Below are positions 25,548 to 38,161 of a stretch of DNA of 64,000 nt, piece after piece. Source of the DNA: Sinonovacula constricta (Eukaryota > Mollusca > Bivalvia > Cardiida > Solecurtidae); the NCBI GenBank assembly GCA_007844125.1, contig CM017555.1:25117166-25181165 (forward strand), written 5' to 3'. Under the pieces are notes generated by a model. It was not told the DNA's origin and did not search any database. It worked only from the letters and a program-made list of their open reading frames with translations. Within the stretch, counting starts at the first letter, position 1, and each line of letters begins with the position of its first letter. The position numbers and the translations under genes are program-made.

Positions 25548-25746
25548 CAAGGTTGTTAGACTGCCGTTGCTTTTTCAGTTGATCGGTCCAAACGCACTCC
25601 TTTTCAGAACATCTCATTAGCAGACCACGCTTCACGTCAACGTAGTTCAAGATCAACCAGTATGGGGCAAACATCGCCACTAGACTGCCCAAAATAATGG
25701 TTACAAGCAATACCAGGCCACACACGTTGCTGCAACCTGCCGTCAT
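25548..25746 (-). CDS. First exon of a claudin/PMP22-like four-span membrane protein
   Basis: ATG at 25744-25746, then 66 codons to a strong donor CTTG/GTAAGT (phase 1). Residues 8-29 form a hydrophobic first membrane segment (VCGLVLLVTIILGSLVAMFA). The next part is an extracellular-loop-like segment with W30, GLL at 41-43, C46 and C51, echoing the W...GL..C....C pattern of the PMP22/EMP/claudin superfamily. In that family the first exon typically ends after this loop begins. Later exons with membrane segments 2-4 should lie at lower coordinates on this strand, but I could not find them. It may be a real gene with distant exons or an orphan exon. Family assignment is tentative. Confidence 0.5.
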
Positions 25747-27666
25747 GATAAAGATCTTAGACAGTGATTACTTTTAATTAAAAACAACAACAACAACAAG
25801 TATATGTTTCCTCCGCTTGAAATTAATGTGTATCCCTCGATAGAGAAGATATGTTTTACTTTTTACTACACCGGAGTTAACCTCTCCGTTTGAAAGTGAC
25901 GGAATATATTCCTCGATGCACTGTATTTCAAACTTCTGCCATTAGAATCACTGTATATCCACAAAGACAAATGCAAAGCTGGTATGATTTTCACATCTAA
26001 TTAGCCTTTTTAACTCGCTTGCCTCGAGTATATATGTGGGCTATTTTGCACTTTCAGTTTCACCAAGATTGGAACGTAGTCAAAACAGCGTCCGTGAAGT
26101 GGCATTTCCCGTCGTATGCTGAGATAGCATTTGCATTAAACATGCAACATATGAGTAACATATGAATAACGATTGATTGGCTTGTACCAAAGCAACAACA
26201 ATGGCGGGCAAGTATTGAAGCTCCTCTCTTCTATATAGTCAATAGAAGCAACAGCCGAACAGAAAGGGCATTCATTGGTTTTTCTCCGATTTTGAAGAAG
26301 AAATCGATAACAGCTTGCATATAAAATTAGACCACTGATATATTCATGAATACCATTGATTTGTATCACGCAACATATTTAAATTTACATTGGATTGTGA
26401 AGCGAAAGCTACGCATTTTCTGTTTCATTCATTTTCTGTTTTTAGGCATTTCCAGAATATACAATGTCGATAAAATCAAAGTGATGAAAGTACTAAAGTG
26501 AACATCTCTCTGGCGGTAAATAGGTCAACCTCGTGTTAACTACAAATAGATAAAGGTCAGTGAAACCAAAACAAACAGGCCATGACATAACTGAGAAAAC
26601 AGTTCAAAGTTAGACAAGATTGTTTTGCAATGCTAGGAAATGTCAACGCTACTTGGTTTTCTTTTAACCCTTTACCTCAGACATGTATTTACATATTCAT
26701 AACTTGTGCTTATTAATCTTTGTAATTGTTGGATAAAATAACAAATAATATCATTAACACAAAAAACATCAACACTATCTACTATACTGTAGAAATCCTT
26801 ATGCGTGACATAGTTTTTCTTCTTATTGAGTTATTGTGCTTAAGTGTCATATTTGCAGGTGCCTTAAAAGGAAATTATAGATCCTGCGAAGCATATTATT
26901 TAGTTGATCTAGATTTAGTAGTACTACAACTATCATATCCTGAAACAATAACGGCATTACTGAATGCCCTCTTACACTCGAACAAGCACATTGACAGATA
27001 GATTTTATTAGCCAATCGAAAGCCTGGATTTTGACTACGTGTTCGTGCGTCCTTAAATAAAGATGTAAAGTATAAGGTGAAAAAAATCTAAAGCCAAACG
27101 TCTTCTGTTATTACTTTCAAGTAAACTATATAGATAAGAAATTAGCAAAGGTCTGTATGGCAACCTATACTTGTTAAGGTAGAAACATGTCCATTATCTT
27201 GCTAAATTTGTTTAAAGCCCATACCATGCCTTAGTTATCGTCTCACATCTATATACAAATGCAAGAGACTCAGCAGCAAATACTGTAAATCGTGATCAGA
27301 CAGCTCCACGGTCTGAGCTGGACCCTTAGTATTTGCATTAACCATATAAAAAGGTCCTTATAGCAGGATAAAATATATAGTGACTTAAGACTTCATTAGT
27401 TACTGCATATGTGCAATGACATATAGAACGTGATCTGCATTCAGATGTATTTAGGGTAGAGGAAATACAATGTAGGATCTCCAATAAAATAGAGCTTAAA
27501 ACAGGCTAAAAGAGTTGTCAACTTCTTTGAAACTACAGATTGTGTCCTCATAGAGTCAAGTTTTTTGTTTCTAGTTTGTGTTACAGTCACTACATAGTTT
27601 GAAAGAAATATCAATTTATTTTTTCTTATTTAAATATATGTTAGATATGTCATGCTAAATGCATGT
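25747..27666. other. Intergenic, nothing recognised
   Basis: No supportable gene. ORFs at 26136-26369 and 26726-27001 show no domain. A CAA trinucleotide tract lies near 25783-25800. Confidence 0.45.
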
Positions 27667-28855
27667 AAGAGCGCCATTATGGCCCTTAATGCTTACCCGA
27701 GGACATAGGCTCATATCTGGTGTCAAGTAATTTATTTTACTTTAATCTATTTACTTTAGACATCATTTGTGAAGATTGGACCATTAGTGCGGTCACTGGG
27801 CTGATAACATTTTCTAGAATTTTACCCAGTAACCTACTAAATCCATGAGACCCTCTTCAAAACATATCTACCATTTCATACTGGCACACATTCTGAACAC
27901 GTTTGGTGAAGATTGGACCCTAAACGTGGCCGCAAATGTGTTCACCAAAGTTTTTCTAAAGATTTGACATAGCGACCTACTTTTTGACCTCTCGTGACCC
28001 AGTTACGAACTCATCTAAGTTACGAACTCATCTAAGACTTCATGTAGCATTCTGACAAAGTTGTTGTTGTTGAAACTAGTTTTATTAGGGTCAGCGCATC
28101 ATCTCGGATTTTATCGTGTACCAGCCATGTTGCCAATGCATGTCTTAACGGTTGTATGCCTGAAGTATGATCTTAAGTGGGCACTTATGGTGTATGGCAC
28201 TTATGGTGTAACTGGTTGATGTACCCATTTACATCGAAGTGTGAGAGCAAATTTTCTGTTTTAGACCCTCTTTGAAGGATGGGCGATGTTACTTGTGAAT
28301 TTTCAAAGCCTTATTTAATCTCACCCACCCCTCCTACAACACTGGAGCCGTGTTATCATCTCAAATGAGGATTTTGTATTATATTACGTTATATACTGTA
28401 TAAAATATTCTACAAAAAACAACAACAACGGGATAGAGAAGTTTGGGCTATAAATGTGGCCTCTAGTGTGTTCATAAGCCTTTTCTAAGATTTGACCTAG
28501 TGACCTAATTGTTAACCCCTCGAGACCCAATAATGAACACATCCAAGATTTCATGGAGACTAACATTCTGACCAAGTTCGGAGAAGAATAGAATTTAAAT
28601 GTGGTCTCTAGTGTGTTCACAAAGTCTTCTAATATTTTACCTAGTGTCCTACTTTTTGACCCCCCGCGACCCAGTTATTAACTTATTTAAGATTTTATGC
28701 AGGCAAATATTCTGTCCAAGTTTGGTGAAGACTGGGCTATAAACATGGTCTCTAGTGTGTTCACAAGATTTTTATTATCTTTGACGAAGTGACCTACTTT
28801 TTGATCCATCGTGAGCCAGTTACGAACTCTTACATTGTGCTCAGGTGAGCTCAAA
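27667..28855 (+). mobile_element. ~145-bp-monomer element, copy 2, interrupted
   Basis: The 5' end AAGAGCGCCATTATGGCCC is at 27667. Monomers with GACCTACTTTTTGACC follow at about 27973, 28500 (degenerate), 28648 and 28790. The 3' end TGTGCTCAGGTGAGC is at 28838. A ~375-bp insertion splits the array at about 28062-28437. Confidence 0.82.
28062..28437. mobile_element. Nested insertion inside the 145-bp-monomer element
   Basis: A normal monomer reads CTGACCAAGTTTG. Here CTGACAAAG is followed by GTTGTTGTTG, about 350 bp of unrelated noncoding sequence, then AACAACAACAAC, and the monomer resumes at AAGTTTGGGCTATAAATG. The (GTT)/(AAC) ends are mutually inverse. It is a likely retroposed or MITE-type insertion of unknown family. 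Confidence 0.6.
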
Positions 28856-30589
28856 AGTAAAAAATAATAATAATAAAAAAATGTGTCGACCTTTTGATTT
28901 CTTATATTCCTTTGGTTCTATACATTTAACAGCTTTACGTTTATTAATATTATTATTAATATAAAGTTATCATTGTGGCAGTAGATTCATCAATAGAATA
29001 TGTTCATAGAATTGATTTAATATGATTCGCAAATTAACGATAGAGATAGTTCTTAGGTAAATGATATAATTTGTACAGCTGGAATGTATTGTAGGCATCG
29101 TTAGTCTTATTGACTGGTATTTATTGTCAGTTAACCTTACTTCAGAATAGTTATAAATATTACATAATATTGGTATACGAAATGGAGAAAATGGCGTAGG
29201 TAAGTGTAAGTCTGAGAGTAAACTGTGATTTATTATTTATATTTTGTGTCATACTTCAATCTTTTTATGCATACAGAATCACATAATCATTGCAGGTAAG
29301 ACTAAATAGGATACATATTTCTACCATCCCAAGTCATGCTATACCAATACCTGAAAAACAGAACATACTTATCATAAGCAGTTAGACCATTAATTACAAT
29401 AATACAGATTTTAACATTCCTCGGATTGACATTTTATTGTGACGACGCTCTACCACTTGTATTGACACATTTCAATACTTATACCTACTGCTACACGGTA
29501 CTTTAACAATAAATGGATAAATCTTCGAACAGCTCTGTTAGATAATTAAAAACAACAACAACAATTAAAACAGCAACAACAACACACACACGCCGAAAGA
29601 AATAAGTTTGCAAAATCAAAGAATTTACAGCTGTTTCTAGCTGAATTGAAAGAAATCTATCGAAATTTACTATTAAGTTTTCTTTAAAGGGTGAATCCGA
29701 CAGTTTGGACCGTTTTATCCAGCATTACCAATGAAGTCAATTTTTATCTAAAGATTTCCTGCAAAATGCTGCTCTATCATTCTATCGTCACATGTCGCAA
29801 AATAGTTCCCCGAAAATTTGGGTTAAAATATATCTTAAACATTGTTCTAAAAAATTAAAAATACCCATTTTCATTTTAAGTAAAATATACAGAGATCAAA
29901 ATAATCTCACGAGCATTTTATTCATTATTTATATTTTGTACAAGAATCTTGTACACCGGGCGTTGACAGAGGTGTAAGCGAAACTTGTGTAGCACGTCCT
30001 CTGGTGAGAGAATGAACTGCACCGTCTAACAATATATGTAGTGTTCCCAACCTTCTTTACTTAGACTTAAGTATTAGTTTATCCAGAAATTATGCCAAAA
30101 TTTCCAAAGGCTGAAAGCAATGGTAAGATATTGTTGTATGTATTTGATATAGAATATCAAACCGTCAGATGCCACATTAAAGTTTTATTCTGATTCTGAA
30201 AAAATATGATTAGACATATTGCTGATATACTTAAACGTGCAAAAGAATGTCCGTCTGCACCTACTTATGGAGAGAACGAACAAATGCCAATCGTGAAAAT
30301 CGTAATAACATTTTTCGGTAAACTCAGACTTAATAACAAAATTTATGGCTTGTTTTCTTATTTGTAATCTGTAATCTTATAATATTGCATATTTTCAGTA
30401 AAATACAAAAAAAAGAAAAACTAAAAGTAACAAATGAAATTTAAAAATAGGAAAATTCTGCACTTCGACGAAATGGAGAAAAGATAGGACAAAAATAAAG
30501 GTTGAAAGTAAACATAGACGAAAATAGTAAGTACGTGCGCTTAATTATGTATGCATTTGCACGAAATAGCTACCGAGCATTATAAGAGA
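28856..30589. other. Intergenic, nothing recognised
   Basis: AT-rich with no supportable gene. CAA/CA-rich patches lie at 29550-29590. Confidence 0.5.
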
Positions 30590-31037
30590 CAGGGACGTAG
30601 CTAGGCCGGATATTATGTGTACGCATGGTCCCTACGGGGCCCGGGGGCATAACGCCCCCCCCCCCCCCCCGGAAAACTTTATGTTTGTCGTGCATGGTGT
30701 CTTCTGGGGAGGTTTTGATATCAAGAAATAACTAGATTTTAAGTAAAATATAATGTGTGATCGTCATGAGGACGGAATTATCTGAGAATTTCTGATTGGA
30801 TATATAACAGTCTTTAATTTGTCCCATACCAGGAACAAAAGAAATGTTGCTAAATCGATTTAGCAATATAACATAATTTTCACAGTTCACATAGCGGTAC
30901 AATTTGATTTCAATAAATAAACATATTCCCCTTCTAGCGTAAGATTTTTATTGCAGATTTTATTGTTTTATTTTTTTATTCTCTGGAGACAATGTGTACG
31001 CAGCTGCGTATTCTGCGTACAGGCAGCTACGCGCCTG
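30590..31037. mobile_element. 448-bp foldback element related to 6528-6984
   Basis: It starts CAGGGACGTAGCTAGGCC and ends GGCAGCTACGCGCCTG, an imperfect inverse match. Like 6528-6984 it has a TACGCA motif near the left end, a CCC/GGG run followed by GGAAA, and a TACGCAGCTGCGTA palindrome near the right end. A poly-C run lies at 30655-30670. I see no clear target duplication, so it is older than the copy at 6528. Confidence 0.7.
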
Positions 31038-31559
31038 AAAGATGTGTAGAAAATATTCGAAGTGAATCGAGCGTTGGCGATAGTTTTATGGTAAGATATA
31101 TGTACGTACAGACCATGTTGTTTATATATTGGTCTGGTAATACACGTAGTTAAATTGTTCACATATATTTTTATTCTCAACGGACTTTGCAATACATTTT
31201 TATTCCTTATTGTCACAAAAAAGAAGCGCATCTAAGTTTTTTGAAAAGCTCACCCTTTTGTGAAATTATTAAGTATCGTGTATTATTTTGTAATATTTAT
31301 GACGTTATTTAATTAAGCATGCTTTAATTGTAACTAAACTAACGTTGGCCATTTGTCAGTCGCAGCATACCAATGACAGATGTGGAGAGTTTCAAAGGCA
31401 GCCGTAAATCCAAACTAATATTTTTTTTTAAAAAAGTTAGAAATTTTTCCTTTGACGCCATGAAAAAAGACGGCCAACACTTCCCGATTTGTCAAATGCA
31501 GCATTACGAACCGAAGAGTCCACTTGCTGACGTTTGAACGTGACGCATAGGTACTGCAC
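31038..31559. other. Intergenic, nothing recognised
   Basis: No gene could be supported. Confidence 0.5.
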
Positions 31560-31650
31560 GATCTGCGTCAATATTGAGCCAATCAGAAAAGTGAGGCGTA
31601 TGACTCACAAGTGTATAAACATATGAATTCACGCATGCTTTACATTGTAG
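31560..31650 (+). promoter_or_regulatory. Possible plus-strand CCAAT/TATA core promoter
   Basis: GAGCCAATCAG (near 31572) is followed 30-40 bp later by GTGTATAAACA (near 31610), the usual CCAAT-TATA arrangement, with expected start near 31640. No convincing gene follows other than the weak ORF at 32397, so this is suggestive only. Confidence 0.3.
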
Positions 31651-32396
31651 TTCGGCGGTTCATAACATTTTGAGGCTTCAGATACCTTTAACTAGTTCAA
31701 GACTGTTGTGACGCTTTACAACTATTTTAGCAGTTTTAGTTAAACAACAAAGTATATCTCAAAACTGCGCACGATGTAATATACGTACCTAACTGCTCGA
31801 AAGTTACGCAATGACTTAAGACGAAATGCGAATCATGCGGTACTTAGTGGCATGTACCTACAGAAAATGTGTCCAGGTTGCTTTTACATCATTTTCCTTT
31901 TCTGTTTTGTAAAGGTTTTCATCAGCTTCATTCAACAAGTACATTGTTGTAGTGCTATTTAATATAATTAAAGTATTATATTTTATTTCTCTTTAAAAAT
32001 AATTTAAAGTTATTTTTGCATGCAAAAGATAACTGATTTCCTAACACCTTTTACTATTAATGAAAACGTTGAAGACAGATTGCCAAACAATGAAGAAAAA
32101 AGGAAAGACAATAACATAATTAAATGTTTTAACTTAACTGGAAATATTATGATCGCTCAGTATAAAACATAACAGCAGACTTTTTCATAAGGGGTATTAC
32201 TCTAGCTTTTAAAATTACGTTGTTATCTCCCTTGTTGGTGGGTTAAAATATGTGGTGTGCAATGCCTAAAACATGTCAGTACTGGTATAAAAAGAAATTA
32301 AAACAAGAGCAGCTCGATCCACGTTTCTTAGGGCGTATAACGAGAAAGGAGCCTTACTCTGCTAAAATTTAGTTCAGTGTTACTTGTCCTTTTCAA

Positions 32397-32579
32397 ATGG
32401 GCTTTCCCTTTGATAGTAAACAAGTAATCCAAGTTGACCAGAATATCTCAAAGTTTTCACAGGAAAGTGACCTAAACAAAAGGTTAACCAACCACGATTT
32501 CGATGCAGACCAAATAATTACAACAATAGCTTCATCCTTTTTTCTTCGAAAACTTAAGCTAAAAATAATTTTCTTCTGA
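32397..32579 (+). CDS. Short hypothetical ORF, weak UBA-like start
   Basis: Sixty codons from ATG. The segment MGFPFDSKQVIQVDQNISKF resembles the MGF(P)..xxVxxxI start of a UBA domain such as those in IAP proteins. The later part (DADQIITTIASSFF) would fit the third helix. No splice context, upstream exon or poly(A) site was confirmed. It could be an exon remnant or chance. The overlapping 101-codon ORF on the other strand is its shadow. Confidence 0.25.
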   Translation: MGFPFDSKQVIQVDQNISKFSQESDLNKRLTNHDFDADQIITTIASSFFLRKLKLKIIFF

Positions 32580-34199
32580 AATATATAATAAAAAATACCC
32601 CAAAGAGATGGCTTTTTTATTTTTGTCTTTAAAAAAATGTTATTTACTTTTTGGTGTGTGTGTGAGTGCTGGATAGAAATGGATGGAAAAAACTGCACAA
32701 GAATAATGATAGATAAGGGTGTTTATTTTTCCTGTGTATACATGAACTTTTCCATATAACACATAAACATCTTAAACAAGAATAAAAGAGGTACACATTT
32801 CTATACCAATACACATTTCTATACCAGTACATGTATTGTAAAACAGCCAAAAACAAACACAAACAAGTATGCCGCATTCACTAAAAACAACAACAACAAT
32901 GCAGCTGCATTCACAAACAACTGTGCTCTATCTTTAATAACTTTTCTTTATGTTCACAATTATTATTTCATAACTATTAATCTTCACCATAACACAATAC
33001 CCTTATTAAACAGAATTTCTGTATGAAACTCAACAACAATCATAAATGTACACGATATATATATATATACAAACTTTGTAAAAATGCCAATAACACAGCT
33101 GAATTTTCATGACTCCCTATTTTCAATAGAAAACAGGCATTTAGGATCATATTATGTTAAATACAATAATTCAAAACAAGGTTATAAAAAAATTTGCCAC
33201 AATATAATGTATTATATATAGTTAACTAGTATTTATTTACACATTACACTACATAAAAAGAGATAATATCTGATCTGGTTTAGAAAAAGATCAAATATTG
33301 CTCCATAAATAGTTATTTTGTTTTATAGAAATACATTGCAGTTACCATAATATTGTCATAATAGTGACGTCCAGCTGTACAGGTGGAGGCCCAAGACGAT
33401 AGTCTAGGTTGAATCTCTGGTTCACCACAGGTTGGCTTTAAAACCTCACGTTAAGTTTCTGGCCTCAACCAGATCTCAAACCTATACAGAGTGACACCAA
33501 GAAGACAGGAGAGTTACACGTCCCTGACTCGACCAATCAGACAGAAACATCCCTTTCTATTTTTATAATACTCACAAAAGTTGGGAAAATTCTTATAAGA
33601 GCCCACACAGCAAGACAAAAAAGCACAACTAAGGGATGTTTTACATGCATGTATATAAGTGTATGTAAATCTTCTTAAATAGCTTACTCTACACATGATG
33701 TTATATAAACAATTGGTTATGATTAATAATGATTAATTATATTATGATGAATTATAACTAATTATGATGATTATAATTATGATAATCATTCACATAGCAC
33801 TAATATTGTAAACTTAAAACAGAAAAAAAATATTTTGTTACTTTGAGGGCAATAAAGAAAACATGACAATAAAGATATAAAATAGATGTAGTTCTCAATG
33901 CATTTTTACAAAGGGCCTTCCTTAATTAGTAATATGGCAGAAGTGTAAATTAAAAATGTGTATGTGAGTGTGTGTGTGCATGCATGTGTGTGTGTGCATA
34001 TGAATAGTGTCAAATAATTTTGGTCCTTGTGACAAAATTTTTATTTAAATGCTTTAGCAGAATCAAATGAGTCATTTTTTAAATCATTTTAGTTCTTGGT
34101 GTGTAGTTAAGTGATCAATATTGAGTCAATTTCTGGAAATGGTATGACCCTAGACAATTTACCCAACACATATTTGATCTCACAAATAATAAACTGACA
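32580..34199. other. Intergenic or distal 3' flank; small microsatellites
   Basis: No gene could be supported. An ATTATGAT-rich patch lies at 33720-33790 and a (TG)n with CATG interruptions at 33960-34005. An AT dinucleotide tract is at 33057-33070. Confidence 0.5.
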
Positions 34200-34588
34200 A
34201 AAGATGTAATTAAAATGTAGGATTAAGGCGATCTGATTAAAATCATCTCCTGAAAACCGCTCCGCTATCAGGATCTGACGATGAGTCAATAAAACCTTCC
34301 CATCCAATTGGATTGTCGCCTACAAAATGGCAGAAGTAAATAATGATCCGAAGCATTCCTAACGCATCATTCTAATGGCTGTGCTCATTTACAAAGAAAC
34401 AACTGATATGGTAGTGTCTTTCCATATCCTGTCGGTAATATTGTCATACAGTCCTCCTTGTGCATAATGCAATCAAGAATTTGCTTCTGAATTGGTTTTA
34501 ATAAGCAAAATTCAAATTTTGTTAAACACTTTTCTACTGCATCATCAATAGCGGCTATTTTGCAGTTCTTACCGAAAGCGTTATGCAT
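34200..34588 (-). pseudogene. RecQ-like helicase fragment plus downstream exon-like block
   Basis: From ATG at 34588, the ORF to 34385 contains FCLLKPIQKQILDCIMHKED and ILPTGYGKTLPYQLF. This matches the Q-motif region and Walker A (PTGYGKT) of a superfamily 2 RecQ-like helicase N-terminus. It stops right after the Walker A, before motifs Ia-VI, so no active helicase is encoded. About 60 bp further on the same strand, TTTTGTAG and GWEGFIDSSSDP (34325-34220) repeat the block at 5041-5160. RecQ-like ORFs are often multi-copy in mollusc genomes. This is a truncated copy. Confidence 0.6.
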
Positions 34589-34599
34589 TACACTCTCTG

Positions 34600-37500
34600 A
34601 TAGGCCGTTTTAAAAAGAGTAATCATGGAAAACCATTGTTTACAGACGGTATTTGCGGGCTGTAATCAGATCTTACATTTTGTAAGATCTGACTTTAGTG
34701 AGATTAGGATTAAGGTCACTTTGTGCAAGTTTCCATCCTTTATATATACAACACATAATAATATGATGAAGATCCTACATGCAACAAGTAAAGACACCCC
34801 ACATCCTGCCCGCAGATAACATATTACAGAGCACAAACCCCTTATTTTCATTGTAGTCCTTTTAAACCACTTCCTGGATAGGAACAGTACTTTGGTAGTA
34901 ACTACCTGGGACTGTGTGCAGTAAATAACATTTATACACAGTCTGGAACTCAAAATATAGTTCCTCCCATCCTCAATACATCACCTTAACTAATACCACA
35001 GATAGTTTTTGTTATATTTATTTGCACAAGCACCAAAATCACTTGACACAGCCCATAAATAATAAACTGCTTGACATGGCTCATATATTTTAAAATGCTC
35101 AACATTTCTCATATATAATAAAGATTATGGTCAGAATAACAGGTATCTATAATGTAGCAAAATTAATCAAATGAATCTGTGGAAAAATATAAAATATATT
35201 CAGCATGTATGGAAACCACAAAGTCTTAATAGCATTATTGTAATATTTGTATTTATTTATACTCATATTATAGAATAACAATGTATATATTTTTTTTAAG
35301 TTAAATTTTAAAACACACCAACACTTGAATAGGTCACACAGTTCGAAATTCAATTTATTTGAGAATTTTACTTCTATAAAAGTAAATATGTAAATATTAG
35401 TAGTATTATAAATGGGTTTCTACAACTATAAACATGAGCAAAGTATATCATAATGTTAAAAATATAACAAATCAATAAAACTGATACAATTTGATAATAA
35501 AATTATGCCCATGGGATACTAAAAACAAAGAAAATTACAACAGTTCTCTAAAATGTTAATTTTTTAAGATCAAATAGCATGTCAAATGAAAATTTATAAT
35601 TATATGTAAAGAATCAGAAAAAATAATATAGCAACAACCATTTTACTGAGCATAATACCAGACAGGCAAGAAATAAGACAATGAAGTTTAGTCTTGGTAC
35701 TTTAACAAAAACAGCTAAAAAATGACAAAATAAAGACACCAAAATTATCTAGTGACCATATAAGAATCCATGTAATCTGGTGCTCTTATACAAAGTCACA
35801 AGATAAAACATGCTGAGAAGAAAAAAAAGTTTAAAAAAGGCTCGATTTCAGAAATTCCAAGTGGCTGCATGAACAGATACAACCCTACCACCACCCTACC
35901 TCATCTGTGCCAATATCTCTGCTTCACATGTTTGTATTCAAAAAGCTAAAAGGATAGGCCCGCCAAATAAATACAACTGTCTTTTTTGTATTCAAATTTC
36001 ACAAAATGAACATATTTTCTGAATGAAATGACATTTTAACTCAATAAATTACCATTTTCATACTAATCCTGCTCAAAGTGTTTTTGTTTTGTTGTTTAGT
36101 AAGTTTCTACATACAGAAAATAGTCCACAGTTAGATGAATTTGCATTTTTTCGCTCATAACACTTTACTAAACCACATCAAACAATTGATTAAAATAGTA
36201 CCTGTCACTAGATTGTAAGTCAACATGCCCTCTTCCAAAAAAAAGTTGTCTATAGGTTGGGAGAACTACAAGCATCGCATATTATTGAACTGCACATGCG
36301 AAAATATACATCATAGTTATACATCAATCATAAATAGGTCAATGGTAGTGAGAAGAAAGTTAATAATACATATGAAGTGTGGATCTTGTTGTTTTATGAA
36401 AGTGTCATGTAACTACAAAAAATTGGGAACAAGGTGCTAAAAAGATTTTTTTTCCCCTTTAAGCAATGTTTACACGACACAACGATAATAGTGTAGATCA
36501 CAAGCAGTCAGCTCCCAGCAGGACCATGAACTATTATACTGTCATCTTTGTGATATATTTAACAAACACATGTCAAAATATAACATAAAAAGTTTTCTTT
36601 CAGATAAGCAGTGGATAATACATGTGCTTTTCTACTGTTACAATGTCTGTAAACAAGTAGTGATATAACCTATGACTTTTTCCTCAATATTGTGAACACA
36701 AGGTTAAACACAAAATGGTAAAATTAAAAACAGCTCTATTAGAGTGTTAACATATTTCTTAATCTTAAAAAAAAATCCCCATTCAATTATCTGAAAAACA
36801 AATATGAGCAAAATGCATACAATATTTTCTAAAAGAAAATGTAAATACAAATACGCAATGAATAAGAAACATTAAAATAAGTTTTAAAAAGACAATTTTA
36901 AAACAAGAATTCTCATAAAAAAAGAGAATTTAATTTGTTAACTGTTAACATCCACTTTCTTTTATACCTTTTTTTTGCTAAACAATTCTGTATTCATGTG
37001 TGCAGCAAATTTTGTTTAAAAAGTTTAATCTATGTTAAGGCTTTAACTGCAGCTCTGAAATCTTAACATGTTGAAAACTATATTAAACAAAAACATGGGC
37101 AATCAGTTGAGGGCACACTTCACTTTTCTCAGTGCTACACTGTAACATAAAAGTTGAACATACCGATGAGAGTCCAGACACTAATTCAACTTTTATAAAA
37201 AAAAGTGGTTATACAAAAATTTAAGATTAGCTTAGCAGGCACCTAGCATTCATATTTTTCTTGCTGCACTTTATCTTTTAAAATTAAAATTCATTAAAAA
37301 GATGCAAAATACAATAAGAAAGTAAAAGATATTTGAAGATTCTGAATGTTTTGAAATAGCAATTTATCAGTTTGACATCAATTTAAATTTCAGTTATTAA
37401 CAAAGCTCGATATAATTATTCTTTTTAGGAACCTTCATGAGCATTTTATCTAATAGTTCTTTAAACACATTTTCCATATTAGGATTAAAAGCACAATGAC

Positions 37501-38161
37501 TTGCTTAACAGATCTTTAAATTTTCAAGCCTTAGCAAAATCACATATCTATCTTTGCCTGACAATACTAACAAACAATCAAAGGTGGTATCCCATAGTTT
37601 ATCTTTATATAATACATGTAACAACATGTTACCCCTGTTCTATGACCTTTCTTCATAATTCCAGTGTAAACTTATACTATAAGTATTTTCTCAATTGTTA
37701 GACAGTACAAATCATAAATATATTGCTTTAAATGTCCATCATTTCCAAATCTATAAATAAGCATGATCGGGATTTCAGTTGAAAAGAAATATCAACGTCC
37801 AAGCTGAATACTTAGATAATCATTCAATGTGATGTGAAAAGTAAGTGATCATGAGGTTTTCTCAGTTGAAAAAAATACCCCACTAACTGTACAGCTTTGA
37901 ACAGACAGGAAATACATGTGTACTGACAAGTGGTGAGATATGCTTTACTTGTCACATAAATGTAGGATGCCAATTACCAGCATTTAACAGAATCTTTTCA
38001 GGCAATTATGGTCTATTATGTTGCACGAGAGAAAAGAGAGGTCAAAACTATCAGATACCACCTTTAAAACATTTTTTGTTTGCTTATTTTTTAACCATAT
38101 CCTTAATAAGCTACTTTTTTATCCAAATATTACTTTTTTTATTCAATATGCTATGGATTTT
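34600..38161 (-). other. IRS 3' UTR and 3' flank
   Basis: AT-rich and without genes. The part nearest 38161 must contain the IRS 3' UTR, since the stop codon is at 38162-38164. Many TTTATT (AATAAA on the minus strand) occur, so the poly(A) site cannot be fixed by eye. The block 37600-38080 has a diverged copy at 17740-18230. A perfect hairpin CAGATCTTACA-TTT-TGTAAGATCTG is at 34667-34691. Confidence 0.55.

Noticed and set aside
32644..32877. Cysteine/tyrosine-rich minus-strand ORF
   Set aside because: AT-rich with repeated WYRNVYWYRNVY from a local direct repeat. No domain.
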